Of a stretch of DNA of 64,000 nucleotides, positions 8,678 to 17,282 are shown piece by piece (within the stretch, counting starts at the first letter, position 1; each line of letters starts with the position of its first letter). The stretch comes from Thiodiazotropha sp040507225 (GTDB lineage: Bacteria > Pseudomonadota > Gammaproteobacteria > Chromatiales > Chromatiaceae), in assembly GCA_040507225.1 (NCBI GenBank), contig JBEVVG010000007.1, forward strand, positions 1-64,000, in the 5' to 3' direction. The notes under the pieces were generated by a model. The model did not search any database. It was given only the letters and a program-made list of their open reading frames with translations, and had not been told where the DNA came from. The position numbers and the translations under genes were made by a program.

Positions 8678-9874
8678 TTACTTTTTATGGTGTTGCACGC
8701 CGAACCTCAGGGATGAGCGTCCGAACTTGTCACCCACATCGTCGAGGACCTGGTAGAGGCGTTGCTCCCGCGCATCGGCTTGTGGACCGGGTATGTCCGC
8801 AAACATATCGCCCTGCCATGGCGCAGCGGTTTCCTGCTGTTCCCAACCACTCAGTCCCACACCGATCAGACGTACCGGCCGGTCGCCCCAGGAACCTCCC
8901 TGATATCCCTCCCAGACCTGGCGGAAGATGGTCTGGTCCGCCGCTGTCGCAACCGCAAGTGTCCAGCTGCGGGTGTGAGTCTCGAATCCCCGGAAGCGGA
9001 TCTTCAGGGTCACACAACGGCCCTTGAGCTGTTCCTGGCGGGCGATGTGTCCGACTTCCTGGGCAGCCCACAGCAACGTATCTCTCAAGGTGTCCAGGTC
9101 CGTGACGTCTTCGGCGAAGGTGGTTTCTTTGGAAATCGACTTGCGCTCACGCCCGGGTATGACCCGATCTGACGCGATCCCACGAGCCTGATCATGGAGA
9201 TGGCCGGCGGTCCGGTCACCCAGGAGTCTGCGAAGTTCCAGCAGGCTCAGACCCCGGACATCGGCTACGCTGTGCAGTCCGCGCTGCTGGAGCAACGGCG
9301 CGGTTTTTCCACCCACGCCGCGTAACACCGACAGGGGCAGGGGATCGAGAAACGCCCGGATCCGGTTTGCCGCTACAAAGGTGAGGCCGTCGGGTTTGCG
9401 GTAGTCCGAAGCCAGCTTGGCAATCAGCCGATTGGGTCCGATGCCCACGGACGCCGTCAGCCCGGTAGCCTCGTGGATCAACTGCTTGGTCTGGCGGCCG
9501 ATCGCCTCGGCTGAGCCGATGAACCGCTGCATGCCGCTGATGTCGAGAAACGCCTCGTCCACCGAAACCGGCTCCACCAGAGGGGAAACCTGGCCGAGCA
9601 GGGTCATGATCCTTCGGGATACGGCCAGGTAGCGGGCCATTCTCGGGCGCACGTAGACTGCATCGGCCGGCAGACGTCGCTTGGCTTCACTCACCGGCAT
9701 GGCCGAGTGAACACCGAATTGCCGGGCTTCATAGGAACAGGTGGCCACCACCCCCCGCTGGCCCGGTTGTGCGCCAACCACCAGAGGACGACCCTGGTAC
9801 TCTGGCTGGTCGCGCTGTTCGATGGATGCGAAGAAGGCATCCAGGTCGACGTGCATAATCAGGCGTGCTGTCAT
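8678..9874 (-). CDS. dinB: DNA polymerase IV (Y-family)
   Basis: A translesion polymerase of about 398 aa from the chosen start. It opens with MTARLIMHVDLDAFFASIEQ, carrying the first catalytic aspartate. Motif VSVDEAFLD holds the second acidic pair, followed by helix-hairpin-helix and little-finger regions (ETTFAEDV, LKIRFRGFETHTRS). It performs error-prone bypass of DNA lesions. The upstream extension to 9949 lacks family similarity, so I start at 9874. No clear LexA box was seen in the divergent promoter region. It converges on the MipA-like gene. Confidence 0.93.
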   Translation of the reverse strand: MTARLIMHVDLDAFFASIEQRDQPEYQGRPLVVGAQPGQRGVVATCSYEARQFGVHSAMPVSEAKRRLPADAVYVRPRMARYLAVSRRIMTLLGQVSPLVEPVSVDEAFLDISGMQRFIGSAEAIGRQTKQLIHEATGLTASVGIGPNRLIAKLASDYRKPDGLTFVAANRIRAFLDPLPLSVLRGVGGKTAPLLQQRGLHSVADVRGLSLLELRRLLGDRTAGHLHDQARGIASDRVIPGRERKSISKETTFAEDVTDLDTLRDTLLWAAQEVGHIARQEQLKGRCVTLKIRFRGFETHTRSWTLAVATAADQTIFRQVWEGYQGGSWGDRPVRLIGVGLSGWEQQETAAPWQGDMFADIPGPQADAREQRLYQVLDDVGDKFGRSSLRFGVQHHKK

Positions 9875-10188
9875 GGAAGGTGTGGTTTCCAAGTGGCTCA
9901 GAACTAAAGTTAGAGGCTTGACAGACACGAAGCAACAAGTGCTTTTCATGCTTCAGTCTGATGGGCCCGAGACGTGCCGACCTGTCGGATGGATCCTGCC
10001 GGACGTCGTGAAAATTTCCACTGTACCCCAACACGCGCTTGGCAAACGGTTTCCCGGGTCATAGGCTAAAACCCGGTCAAGATACTGGGAAACAAGCCGC
10101 TAGTTTGAATTATGATTAAGCGTGCTGACAGCACGGAGCGATCAGCCGTTTCCGGAGATATCGAATCCCAGGGCTACAGGCGGTTGAA
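9875..10188. other. Divergent intergenic region (dinB / sensor GGDEF-EAL)
   Basis: Gap of 314 bases holding both upstream regions. A TTGACA hexamer is present (about 9918) but without a well-spaced -10. A TATGAT (10111-10116) lies shortly before a 7-bp inverted repeat. No gene seen. Confidence 0.45.
10121..10135. promoter_or_regulatory. Inverted repeat upstream of GGDEF-EAL gene (candidate operator)
   Basis: CGTGCTG-A-CAGCACG is a perfect 7-bp inverted repeat with a 1-nt centre, 53 bases before the ATG at 10189 and just downstream of a TATGAT that could be a -10. It could be a repressor site or a small leader hairpin. No regulator family is recognised from it. Confidence 0.35.
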
Positions 10189-13029
10189 ATGGATTCAGGT
10201 GACAATAACAGGGCGCCGCCGGGGGTACGGGGACGCTTGCTGAACACCCTGGCGGGTGGAGCGTCGGTGGCGTCGATTACGCCGGGCTTTTTCCGTTGGT
10301 TCGCACTTCTGATCATTGTGATCGTTATCGTGACCGCGATGATCATCCGCTCCGATCTCTCTCACCGTGACCAGATTCAACAGTCGCGGGTCCTCAATCA
10401 AACCCACCTGGCCTCTCAAAGCGTACGTATCACGTTTGACAGCGTGCTCTCCGATTTGAAGTACCTGGCAGGTGCAACTTCGGTGAGACGTTTTTCCGAT
10501 CGCTTGCCGGGTGCGCGGCAGGAGTTGGCGGGAGACCTTATCGCCTTGTCTGCGCAGAAGCGGTGGTACGACCAGATCCGATACCTGGACCTGTCCGGTA
10601 AAGAGTTGGTGCGGGTGGATTTACGGGATGGACTGGCCCATCAGGTGGCGGAGTCCTCACTCCAGGATAAGAGCAGTCGCTACTATTTTCGGGAAACCGA
10701 AAGACTGGGTCCTGGTGAGGTTTTCGTCTCGCCACTCGATCTGAATATCGAGCATGGCATCATTGAACAGCCGATCAAGCCCATGTTGCGGTTCGGGACG
10801 GTGGTGTTTGATTCCGAAGGCAGGAAGCAGGGTATCCTGCTGCTCAATTTCCTGGCGGCCCGGCTGCTGGAAATTTTTCGTGATGCCAATGATGATCCCG
10901 CAACGCAACTGTATCTGTTGAACGCGGGGGGGTACTGGCTTTCGAGCCCGGAAGCCGAAGACTCCTGGGGTTTCATGTATCCGCAAAAGGCCGACCGTAC
11001 CTTCGGCAACCGATATCCTCAGACCTGGCGCCAACTGTTGAAACAACAAAGCGGCCGGAGCCTGGAGTCGGGATATCACTTCACCTTTCAGAAACTTGAT
11101 CCGCTGTCTGAATATTTCGCCGTGTCAAACACCCCGGCTGCTGGGGATCCGACAGTAACGGCATCCGGGTACCACTGGTATGTGGTTGGCCGGCACCTGG
11201 AACCCACCGTGGGCAATCTCCTGCTTGAACCCACAACCCTGTCACCCTTGCTGCTGTCGCTGTTGATGGCGGCACTCAGCGCCTGGTTTGTCGCCCGTTC
11301 GATACATCAGGAGCAATCCCTCGTGGAACTTCGCATCAACGCGGCGACCCGCAAGGCCCAGGAAACCATACGCACGCTCTCCCTGGCGGTGGAGCAGAGT
11401 CCGGTCTCAGTCGTGATTACCGATCCTCACGCGAACATCGAGTATGTGAACCGGGGTTTCGAACAGGTGACGGGCTACACCTCTGCGGAAGTGATTGGAA
11501 AAAACCCGCGCATCTTGAAGTCGGGAGAGGTTCCTGAGAAAACCTACCGTGAGATGTGGAAGACAATTTCCATCGGGGATTCGTGGCGAGGTGAGTTCAG
11601 GAACCGTCGCAAGGACGGGTCGCTTTACTGGGAACAGGCCTTCATCTCGCCGGTCAAGGATGATGCGGGGGTGATACGCCACTTTCTCGCGGTCAAGGAT
11701 GACATCAGCCTGGAAAAGAGTCATGAAGAGATGATCCTGCACCAGGCGCACTACGATTTTCTGACCAACCTTCCCAACCGGTTTCTTGCGTTGGACCGGT
11801 TGGAACAGTTGCTCAAGGCCTCTTCGCGAACACAGCAGCAGATTGCGCTTCTGTTTCTGGATATTGATGATTTTAAAAAGGTCAACGATACCCTGGGTCA
11901 TGATGTAGGTGATGAGTTGCTCATCCAGGCGTCGGAAAGACTGGTCGCCACGATCAGGCGCCAGGATACCGTGGCGCGTCTGGGAGGGGATGAGTTCCTG
12001 GTGATACTCGGTGGCGTGAATCCGGATGCCGCCAGCGTCGTGGCCAAGCACATCGTTGAATCATTCCGTGAGCCGTTCTTTCTGGATGATCAGGAACTGG
12101 CGATGACCCTGAGCATCGGGATCGCGGTGTATCCTCAGGATGGAAGCAGTGTGAAGAACCTGCTGCGAAATGCCGATATCGCCATGTACCGTTCGAAACA
12201 GGAGGGGCGTAACACCTACAGCTATTTCACCGAATCCATGAACCGGGAGATGCTGCGCAGCATCAGTATCGAAGCGCGTTTGCGCGGAGCCATAGCCCGG
12301 GATGATCTGACGCTTCACTATCAACCCATCGTGAGTCTTGAGGATGGGATGCTGATCGGTGCGGAGGCCTTGCTGCGCTGGCATGATGCGGAGCTCGGTA
12401 AGATTTCGCCCGATGAATTCATCCCGGTTGCAGAGAGGAGCAACCTGATCAGTGAAATCGGCTGGGATGTGCTGGTGAAGGCAATGGCGCAATTGGTGCC
12501 GTTTCGACAACGCTATGGCGAGGGTTTCTATATTTCAGTCAACGTGTCGCCACCTCAGTTTCATGACGAATTACTGGCACAGAGGATTGAGGCGGAATTG
12601 CAGGCCAGGGGATTGCCGGGCAGCGCCTTGACCCTGGAAATCACGGAAGGGGTGTTGCTCAAAGGCGACCCCAGAGTGACCGCGACGCTGGGTAAATTAT
12701 CGAACTCGGGTGTACGGCTCTCCATGGATGATTTCGGTACCGGATATTCATCCCTGAGTTATCTGCGCCGCTACCCATTTGACGTACTCAAGGTGGATCG
12801 TGAATTTATCCGGGACCTGGTCGATGATCCGAATGACCGGGAGTTGGTTCGTGCCACCATACACATGGCTCAGGCGCTCGGGCTGAAAGTGGTCGCTGAA
12901 GGTATCGAACTGGCCGAACAGCGTGAAATGCTGCTTGGATGGAGGTGCGACCTGGGGCAGGGGTATCTGTTTGGAAAGCCCGTCGATGCCGAGGAGTTTC
13001 TGTCATCCACTGTGGCGAACAGGCGTTAG
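10189..13029 (+). CDS. Cache-PAS-GGDEF-EAL c-di-GMP sensor protein
   Basis: A 946-aa protein. TM1 is at about residues 40-58, followed by a large periplasmic dCache-type sensor (about 65-335) and TM2 (about 350-372). Then come PAS/PAC (about 390-510), GGDEF (about 530-690) and EAL (about 705-940). The cyclase keeps GGDEF with RRQD at the I-site position. The EAL domain keeps EALLR, NVSPPQF, EITEG, DDFGTG, KVD, AEGIE and GQGY. Both catalytic halves therefore look intact, and the net activity would depend on the Cache and PAS inputs. The nucleotide context before the ATG has only a weak AGGCGG. It faces dinB divergently. The ligand is unknown. Confidence 0.92.
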   Translation: MDSGDNNRAPPGVRGRLLNTLAGGASVASITPGFFRWFALLIIVIVIVTAMIIRSDLSHRDQIQQSRVLNQTHLASQSVRITFDSVLSDLKYLAGATSVRRFSDRLPGARQELAGDLIALSAQKRWYDQIRYLDLSGKELVRVDLRDGLAHQVAESSLQDKSSRYYFRETERLGPGEVFVSPLDLNIEHGIIEQPIKPMLRFGTVVFDSEGRKQGILLLNFLAARLLEIFRDANDDPATQLYLLNAGGYWLSSPEAEDSWGFMYPQKADRTFGNRYPQTWRQLLKQQSGRSLESGYHFTFQKLDPLSEYFAVSNTPAAGDPTVTASGYHWYVVGRHLEPTVGNLLLEPTTLSPLLLSLLMAALSAWFVARSIHQEQSLVELRINAATRKAQETIRTLSLAVEQSPVSVVITDPHANIEYVNRGFEQVTGYTSAEVIGKNPRILKSGEVPEKTYREMWKTISIGDSWRGEFRNRRKDGSLYWEQAFISPVKDDAGVIRHFLAVKDDISLEKSHEEMILHQAHYDFLTNLPNRFLALDRLEQLLKASSRTQQQIALLFLDIDDFKKVNDTLGHDVGDELLIQASERLVATIRRQDTVARLGGDEFLVILGGVNPDAASVVAKHIVESFREPFFLDDQELAMTLSIGIAVYPQDGSSVKNLLRNADIAMYRSKQEGRNTYSYFTESMNREMLRSISIEARLRGAIARDDLTLHYQPIVSLEDGMLIGAEALLRWHDAELGKISPDEFIPVAERSNLISEIGWDVLVKAMAQLVPFRQRYGEGFYISVNVSPPQFHDELLAQRIEAELQARGLPGSALTLEITEGVLLKGDPRVTATLGKLSNSGVRLSMDDFGTGYSSLSYLRRYPFDVLKVDREFIRDLVDDPNDRELVRATIHMAQALGLKVVAEGIELAEQREMLLGWRCDLGQGYLFGKPVDAEEFLSSTVANRR

Positions 13030-13132
13030 CGGCGTGAACGGGGCCTGCCTGGATTCTTAGTGTTGGATCCGCTGCTGCAGTTTGTGATGATTGGTTCGAT
13101 TCGCTGGATGGCTGTTGGCCAGACGGTGCCGG

Positions 13133-14212
13133 TTAAAAATAACTCACCCCGCCGGGTTCGATCTCTTCTTTCGATTTGATGAGCTTTTTCCGGATCAGTT
13201 CTTTGTACATGCAAACACGGTTGCGCCCATGGCTTTTGGCGAAGTAGAGCGCGGTGTCGGCCTCGCTGAATGCCTCTGACGGGCCGGTTTGATTGGCGAT
13301 TTGGGTCACCCCGATGCTCACGGTAACCCTCTTGACCTTGGCGTAGTGGTGACGTTCGATCGCCTTGCGAATACGGTCGAACACGTGTTTGGCTTCGTGG
13401 ACGTCACTCGACTTGATCAGGATGACAAATTCCTCTCCACCGTAGCGGAAAATCAGATCGTATTTGCGTACGCACTTTTCCATCAATCGTGCGACCAGGA
13501 TCAGGACCTCATCACCGTAGAGATGACCCAAAGTGTCATTGATTAATTTGAAGTGATCGATATCCAGCACGCCGAGCCAGTAAGACATGCCTCTCTTTGT
13601 TTGCCGTTTGTTGTCTTTGACGACCGGGTCTGTTTGCGTGTGGAAGGGTTCTTTTCTGTTGATGAGGGTGAGGACCTGGGAAATTTCCTGCTCCAGGGTT
13701 TCCCGGTTGAGCAGTGCGGTGAGTTTGTCCCGGCGTGCCTGGTCGAGGGTGTGATAAAAGTTGGAGTAGACTCTCAGAAAACCCAGGATCAGGTTTTTCA
13801 GTCCAGGTTTGATCTCAGTGGTTTTTTCCACCAGAACAGCAAAAACTTCCTTGTTACGGGTCAGTGCGGGGTAGACGATGCTTTTTTCACTCGTCAGGTC
13901 CGGAGTATCCACGTATTCGACTTGGCCGGATCTGACGGATCGGGTCACTGCTGCGCCGATGTCATCCGCCAGCGTCTCCGCCTCGGGTTGTTCGATACCG
14001 ACGATCTTGTCCCGTGTCGAGTAGGCGACCAGGCCAAAGGTCAAGCGTGGTTCCGGACTGAGTACCTGGTACAGGGAAAAATTTGTATCCCCGTCGATCT
14101 CGGACAGCATCTCCAACAGCCGGCCAGGGATCAGTTTTTGATCGCCGAGGCTGATGAGGTCGGCCAGCGCATTGACGCAATGAGTCGAACTGAGGTTATT
14201 GGTAGGAATCAT
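13133..14212 (-). CDS. Soluble GGDEF diguanylate cyclase with GAF-like N-terminus
   Basis: A 359-aa protein without signal peptide or membrane segment. Residues about 25-160 look like a GAF-type sensory domain, though I could not confirm the family. The GGDEF domain covers about 165-345. The active site GGEEF is intact and RKYD five residues upstream fits the I-site, so a feedback-controlled cyclase is likely. The C-terminal tail is Lys/Glu-rich. It converges with the sensor GGDEF-EAL gene and is the fifth GGDEF protein in the first 14 kb. Confidence 0.88.
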   Translation of the reverse strand: MIPTNNLSSTHCVNALADLISLGDQKLIPGRLLEMLSEIDGDTNFSLYQVLSPEPRLTFGLVAYSTRDKIVGIEQPEAETLADDIGAAVTRSVRSGQVEYVDTPDLTSEKSIVYPALTRNKEVFAVLVEKTTEIKPGLKNLILGFLRVYSNFYHTLDQARRDKLTALLNRETLEQEISQVLTLINRKEPFHTQTDPVVKDNKRQTKRGMSYWLGVLDIDHFKLINDTLGHLYGDEVLILVARLMEKCVRKYDLIFRYGGEEFVILIKSSDVHEAKHVFDRIRKAIERHHYAKVKRVTVSIGVTQIANQTGPSEAFSEADTALYFAKSHGRNRVCMYKELIRKKLIKSKEEIEPGGVSYF

Positions 14213-14794
14213 GCGCCTTGCGCTCGAAGGACCTGGCTGTCTTAAAGATTATGTCATATCTCATGGGTTCAACACACCAACTCAGGATGCCTTCGGTTCA
14301 CAGGATTGCGGAGGCCAGGCCACCCGCGGACGGTGGATTGGGGTTGCGCCCTGATGGGTATCTTTGCAGACGCAGCAGATGCGATTGGAAAGTCGTTGTC
14401 TGGTCCGGGTTAAGGGTTTGGAATACTGAGCATCCGGGGTTCGTATACTTTACCGCTTGGCGCAGGCGAAATAACCCAGGGCTTGTGGGTTTTTTGATAA
14501 TGTTGCGGGGTTGATTGGGATCCGATGTTGCGCGTTCGGGATCTGGGCCTATGCGTTACGTGGTGATCTCAGCTTGGCCGACTGCAACGTCCCGCTGATT
14601 AAGTGGCATTGGCGGAATGATTTCAGTGGCGAAGGAGAGAACATGAATCAATCACGGGTGCGGAAAACACCGGTGATGGATGAAGGGTGAAGGCAGCATC
14701 GGTAGTGGCCGGATGAAAGGGGCTTCTAGCCTGCCATCTGAGAGAAGATGCGACGTGTCCGGTTGTCGCTCAGCTCATGTTGCCAACCAGTGAT
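14213..14794. other. Long gene-free stretch between GGDEF gene and tRNA-Pro
   Basis: About 580 bases with no convincing coding frame. One weak intrinsic-terminator-like element points rightwards: AACCCA / TGGGTT with six Ts (14473-14496). A TATACT hexamer (14444-14449) lies shortly before it without a good -35. A small RNA is possible, but nothing identifies one. Confidence 0.4.
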
Positions 14795-14871
14795 TGGTCG
14801 GGGTGAGAGGATTCGAACCTCCGGCCCCTGCCTCCCGAAGACAGTGCTCTACCAGGCTGAGCTACACCCCG
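14795..14871 (-). tRNA. tRNA-Pro (anticodon CGG)
   Basis: On the minus strand a complete 77-nt cloverleaf reads from 14871. The acceptor is CGGGGTG/CACCCCG, the D-arm GCTC/GAGC, and the anticodon loop TTCGGGA with anticodon CGG. The T-loop is TTCGAAT, and a genomically encoded CCA end follows discriminator A. It closely resembles the bacterial proK type. Its gene lies downstream of ispB but has its own promoter-like element. Confidence 0.95.
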
Positions 14872-14915
14872 TGATAATGGCTGACCGGATCTGAGCCCGG
14901 TGCAGCGAGCCGTGA

Positions 14916-14944
14916 ATAGTATCGGAATCGTCTGGCCGATTCAA
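14916..14944 (-). promoter_or_regulatory. Candidate sigma-70 promoter for tRNA-Pro
   Basis: On the minus strand TTGAAT (14939-14944) and TACTAT (14916-14921) are separated by 17 bases and would start transcription about 38 bases ahead of the tRNA. It overlaps the end of ispB. Confidence 0.45.
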
Positions 14945-15909
14945 TGGGTCCGGGCGACGGAGAAATCGGCGAGTTCCAGCAAGGCCTCCCGGTAGGGGCT
15001 TTCCGGCAGGTGTTCCAGAGCCTGCTTGGCCGCTTCCGCCTCCTCGCGGGCGAGGCGCTTGGTGTATTCGATGGCGCCACTCTCATGGATCATCTGCATG
15101 ACGAAGTCGATCTGTTCCAGACCGCCATTCTCGATGATATCGCTGAGGCGGGCACGATGTTGCGGGTCGGCCTTTTTCAGGGATTCTATCAATGGCAGGG
15201 TTGGCTTGCCTTCGGCCAGGTCATCGCCGATGTTCTTGCCGATTTCCTGGTTGTCTGACTGGTAGTCCAGAGCATCGTCCACCAGTTGAAAAGCGATACC
15301 CAGGTGCAGGCCGTAGTCGGCCAGCGCCCGCTGCATCTCCGCCGGGGCATCGGCGATCACGCCGCCCAGGCGTGCTCCGGCCTCGAACAGGGTGGCGGTC
15401 TTGCGCTTGATGACCTCCATGTATTCAGCTTCCGTGGCGTCCGGGTTGTGCACGTTGAGCAGCTGCAGGACTTCACCTTCCGCAATCCGGTTGGTGGCGT
15501 GAGAGAGGATATCCATGACCGGCATGCGGCCCACTGAGACCATCATTTCGAAGGAACGTGAGTAGAGAAAGTCCCCCACCAGTACGCTGGCCTCGTTGCC
15601 CCACACGGCATTGGCGGTCTCCCGGTTGCGCCGCAGATCGGAACCGTCGACCACGTCGTCATGCAGCAGGGTGGCGGTGTGGATGAACTCGATGATCGCG
15701 GCCAGCTCGATGTGCCGCTCTGCGGCATAGCCGCAGGCGCGGGCGGCCAGCAGCACGATCATTGGTCGCAGGCGCTTGCCCCCACTGTGCACGATGTAGG
15801 CGCCGATCTGGTTGATCAGCACCACGTCCGACTTGAGTTGCTCGATGATCAGGCGGTTGACCGCCTCCATGTCATCGGCAATGAGATCTCGAATCCGGGT
15901 TATATCCAT
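14941..15909 (-). CDS. ispB: Octaprenyl/polyprenyl diphosphate synthase
   Basis: A 322-aa long-chain trans-prenyltransferase making the side chain of ubiquinone/menaquinone by adding isopentenyl units. Both aspartate-rich motifs are present: DDVVDGSDLRR (first, about 85-95) and DDALD (second, about 211-215). GGKRLRP near residue 45 is the usual diphosphate-contact segment. The length fits the family. Upstream is the 3' region of mutM; downstream is tRNA-Pro. In many gammaproteobacteria ispB neighbours rplU-rpmA, but here those genes are absent. Confidence 0.95.
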   Translation of the reverse strand: MDITRIRDLIADDMEAVNRLIIEQLKSDVVLINQIGAYIVHSGGKRLRPMIVLLAARACGYAAERHIELAAIIEFIHTATLLHDDVVDGSDLRRNRETANAVWGNEASVLVGDFLYSRSFEMMVSVGRMPVMDILSHATNRIAEGEVLQLLNVHNPDATEAEYMEVIKRKTATLFEAGARLGGVIADAPAEMQRALADYGLHLGIAFQLVDDALDYQSDNQEIGKNIGDDLAEGKPTLPLIESLKKADPQHRARLSDIIENGGLEQIDFVMQMIHESGAIEYTKRLAREEAEAAKQALEHLPESPYREALLELADFSVARTH

Positions 15910-15984
15910 GGGGAGTCACGTTTCGCAAAAACCAGCGCATGCTAGTGGAGAGCTCCCAATAAATCAATGTGATGTCGCATTTTG

Positions 15985-16800
15985 TCAGCGCTGACAGCGG
16001 GGGCAATGGGTGGTGGAGCGCTGTCCCAGGGTACTGCATTTGAGGGTCGTTCCGCATGCCGGGCAGGGCTGACCGGCCTTGCCGTAGACCTGCAGTTGCT
16101 GGGCGAAGTAGCCGGGCTGACCGTCCTCCCGCTGAAAATCCCGCAGGGTGGTGCCGCCTTGGGCGATCGCGGCCTGAAGCACCGACTTGATCGCGCTGAC
16201 GAGTCGTTCGTAACGCGGCCCGGAAATGCGGTTACTCGCCCGTCCGGGGTGTATGCCGGCGCGAAACAGGGATTCGTTGGCGTAGATGTTGCCCACCCCG
16301 ACGACGATTTTACTGTCCATGATCAGTTGCTTGATGCTGACTTTGCGATGTTTACCCTGGTGATGGAGGTAGTCCCCGTCAAACCCCCCGTCCAGGGGTT
16401 CCGGGCCCAGGTGGGCGAGCAGGGGATGCGCTTCCGGTGGGGCATCAGTCCACAAAACGGCACCGAATCGACGTGGATCCCGCAGCCGCAGGCATTTGCC
16501 TCCGCTCATCAGCAGGTCGAAGTGGTCGTGTTTCTGAGGCGTGCTGTCGGGGGTCACGATGCGCAGACTGCCGGACATGCCGAGATGCACGATCAGCGTC
16601 CCCCGGGGAAACCTGAACAGCAGGTACTTGCCACGCCTCGAGACCTCGCTGAGGCGCTGCCCGGTGAGCGTTTCCGCCAGGATTGGCGGGACCGGCCAGC
16701 GCAGGCGCGGCTCCCGCACCAGCACCCGGGAGACCTTGCGTCCCTCCAGGTGCGGGGCCACCCCCAGGCGGGTGGTTTCCACTTCCGGCAATTCAGGCAT
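15985..16800 (-). CDS. mutM: Formamidopyrimidine-DNA glycosylase (Fpg)
   Basis: A 271-aa bifunctional glycosylase/AP lyase removing 8-oxoguanine. It begins MPELPEVE, with the catalytic Pro2 and Glu3, and has the conserved RRGKYLLF lysine region. The helix-two-turn-helix segment is near VGVGNIYANESLFRAGI. It ends in a zinc finger with CPAC and CPRC pairs. The start overlaps the stop of the upstream DUF4340-like gene by 8 bp, so it is translated as the last gene of the ABC/Gld-like operon. A GGGAG lies about 10 bases before the ATG. Confidence 0.96.
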   Translation of the reverse strand: MPELPEVETTRLGVAPHLEGRKVSRVLVREPRLRWPVPPILAETLTGQRLSEVSRRGKYLLFRFPRGTLIVHLGMSGSLRIVTPDSTPQKHDHFDLLMSGGKCLRLRDPRRFGAVLWTDAPPEAHPLLAHLGPEPLDGGFDGDYLHHQGKHRKVSIKQLIMDSKIVVGVGNIYANESLFRAGIHPGRASNRISGPRYERLVSAIKSVLQAAIAQGGTTLRDFQREDGQPGYFAQQLQVYGKAGQPCPACGTTLKCSTLGQRSTTHCPRCQR

Positions 16801-17269
16801 CGGGGGGCTCCCGCCAGGCGTCCGCCGGCGCGCTGAGATGGTGGCGGAAACCGTCCCCGATCAGATGCACCGTGCCCTGGTAGAGGACATAGCGCCAACC
16901 GTTGATCGGGTCGGTAACCCCGAATGTGAAGCGCTCCGAGTCGAATTCGACGATCCAGGTCGGCCGCTCGAGGCCGTAGGGTTGAAACGAATCGGGTGCC
17001 GCGAAGCGGTGCAGGCTTGGAGTCCGCAACAGTCTCAGGAACTGCTGTATCCGGTGACCATCGGCAGGTTGTCCGTCCACAAGCCAGGCGCCTTTATCTC
17101 GGGTCAGCAGGATGGGTCGCTCAACCCCCTGTTGATGGATTGTGATGCGCTGCACCGATGCCGGATCCAGGTTGCTCAGCAGCGGTGTCGGTGCGGGCTG
17201 TGACCACCACACCAGGGCGCCCAGAAGCGCGGCGATCAGCAGCAGGATGAGGTTTACTTTGAATCCCAT
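16793..17269 (-). CDS. DUF4340-like membrane-anchored protein
   Basis: A 158-aa protein with one N-terminal hydrophobic anchor (about 5-23) and a periplasmic domain. It resembles the DUF4340 proteins that accompany GldG-type ABC systems; the assignment rests on context and general appearance. It is encoded 13 bases after the GldG-like gene and overlaps mutM. It probably works with the ABC-type complex at the membrane, with unknown biochemical role. Confidence 0.7.
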   Translation of the reverse strand: MGFKVNLILLLIAALLGALVWWSQPAPTPLLSNLDPASVQRITIHQQGVERPILLTRDKGAWLVDGQPADGHRIQQFLRLLRTPSLHRFAAPDSFQPYGLERPTWIVEFDSERFTFGVTDPINGWRYVLYQGTVHLIGDGFRHHLSAPADAWREPPDA

Positions 17270-17282
17270 GACATCACCTGGC

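Noticed and set aside
9875..10188. LexA (SOS) box for dinB
   Set aside because: Only CTGT followed by a non-matching right half was seen; no CTGT-N8-ACAG pattern.
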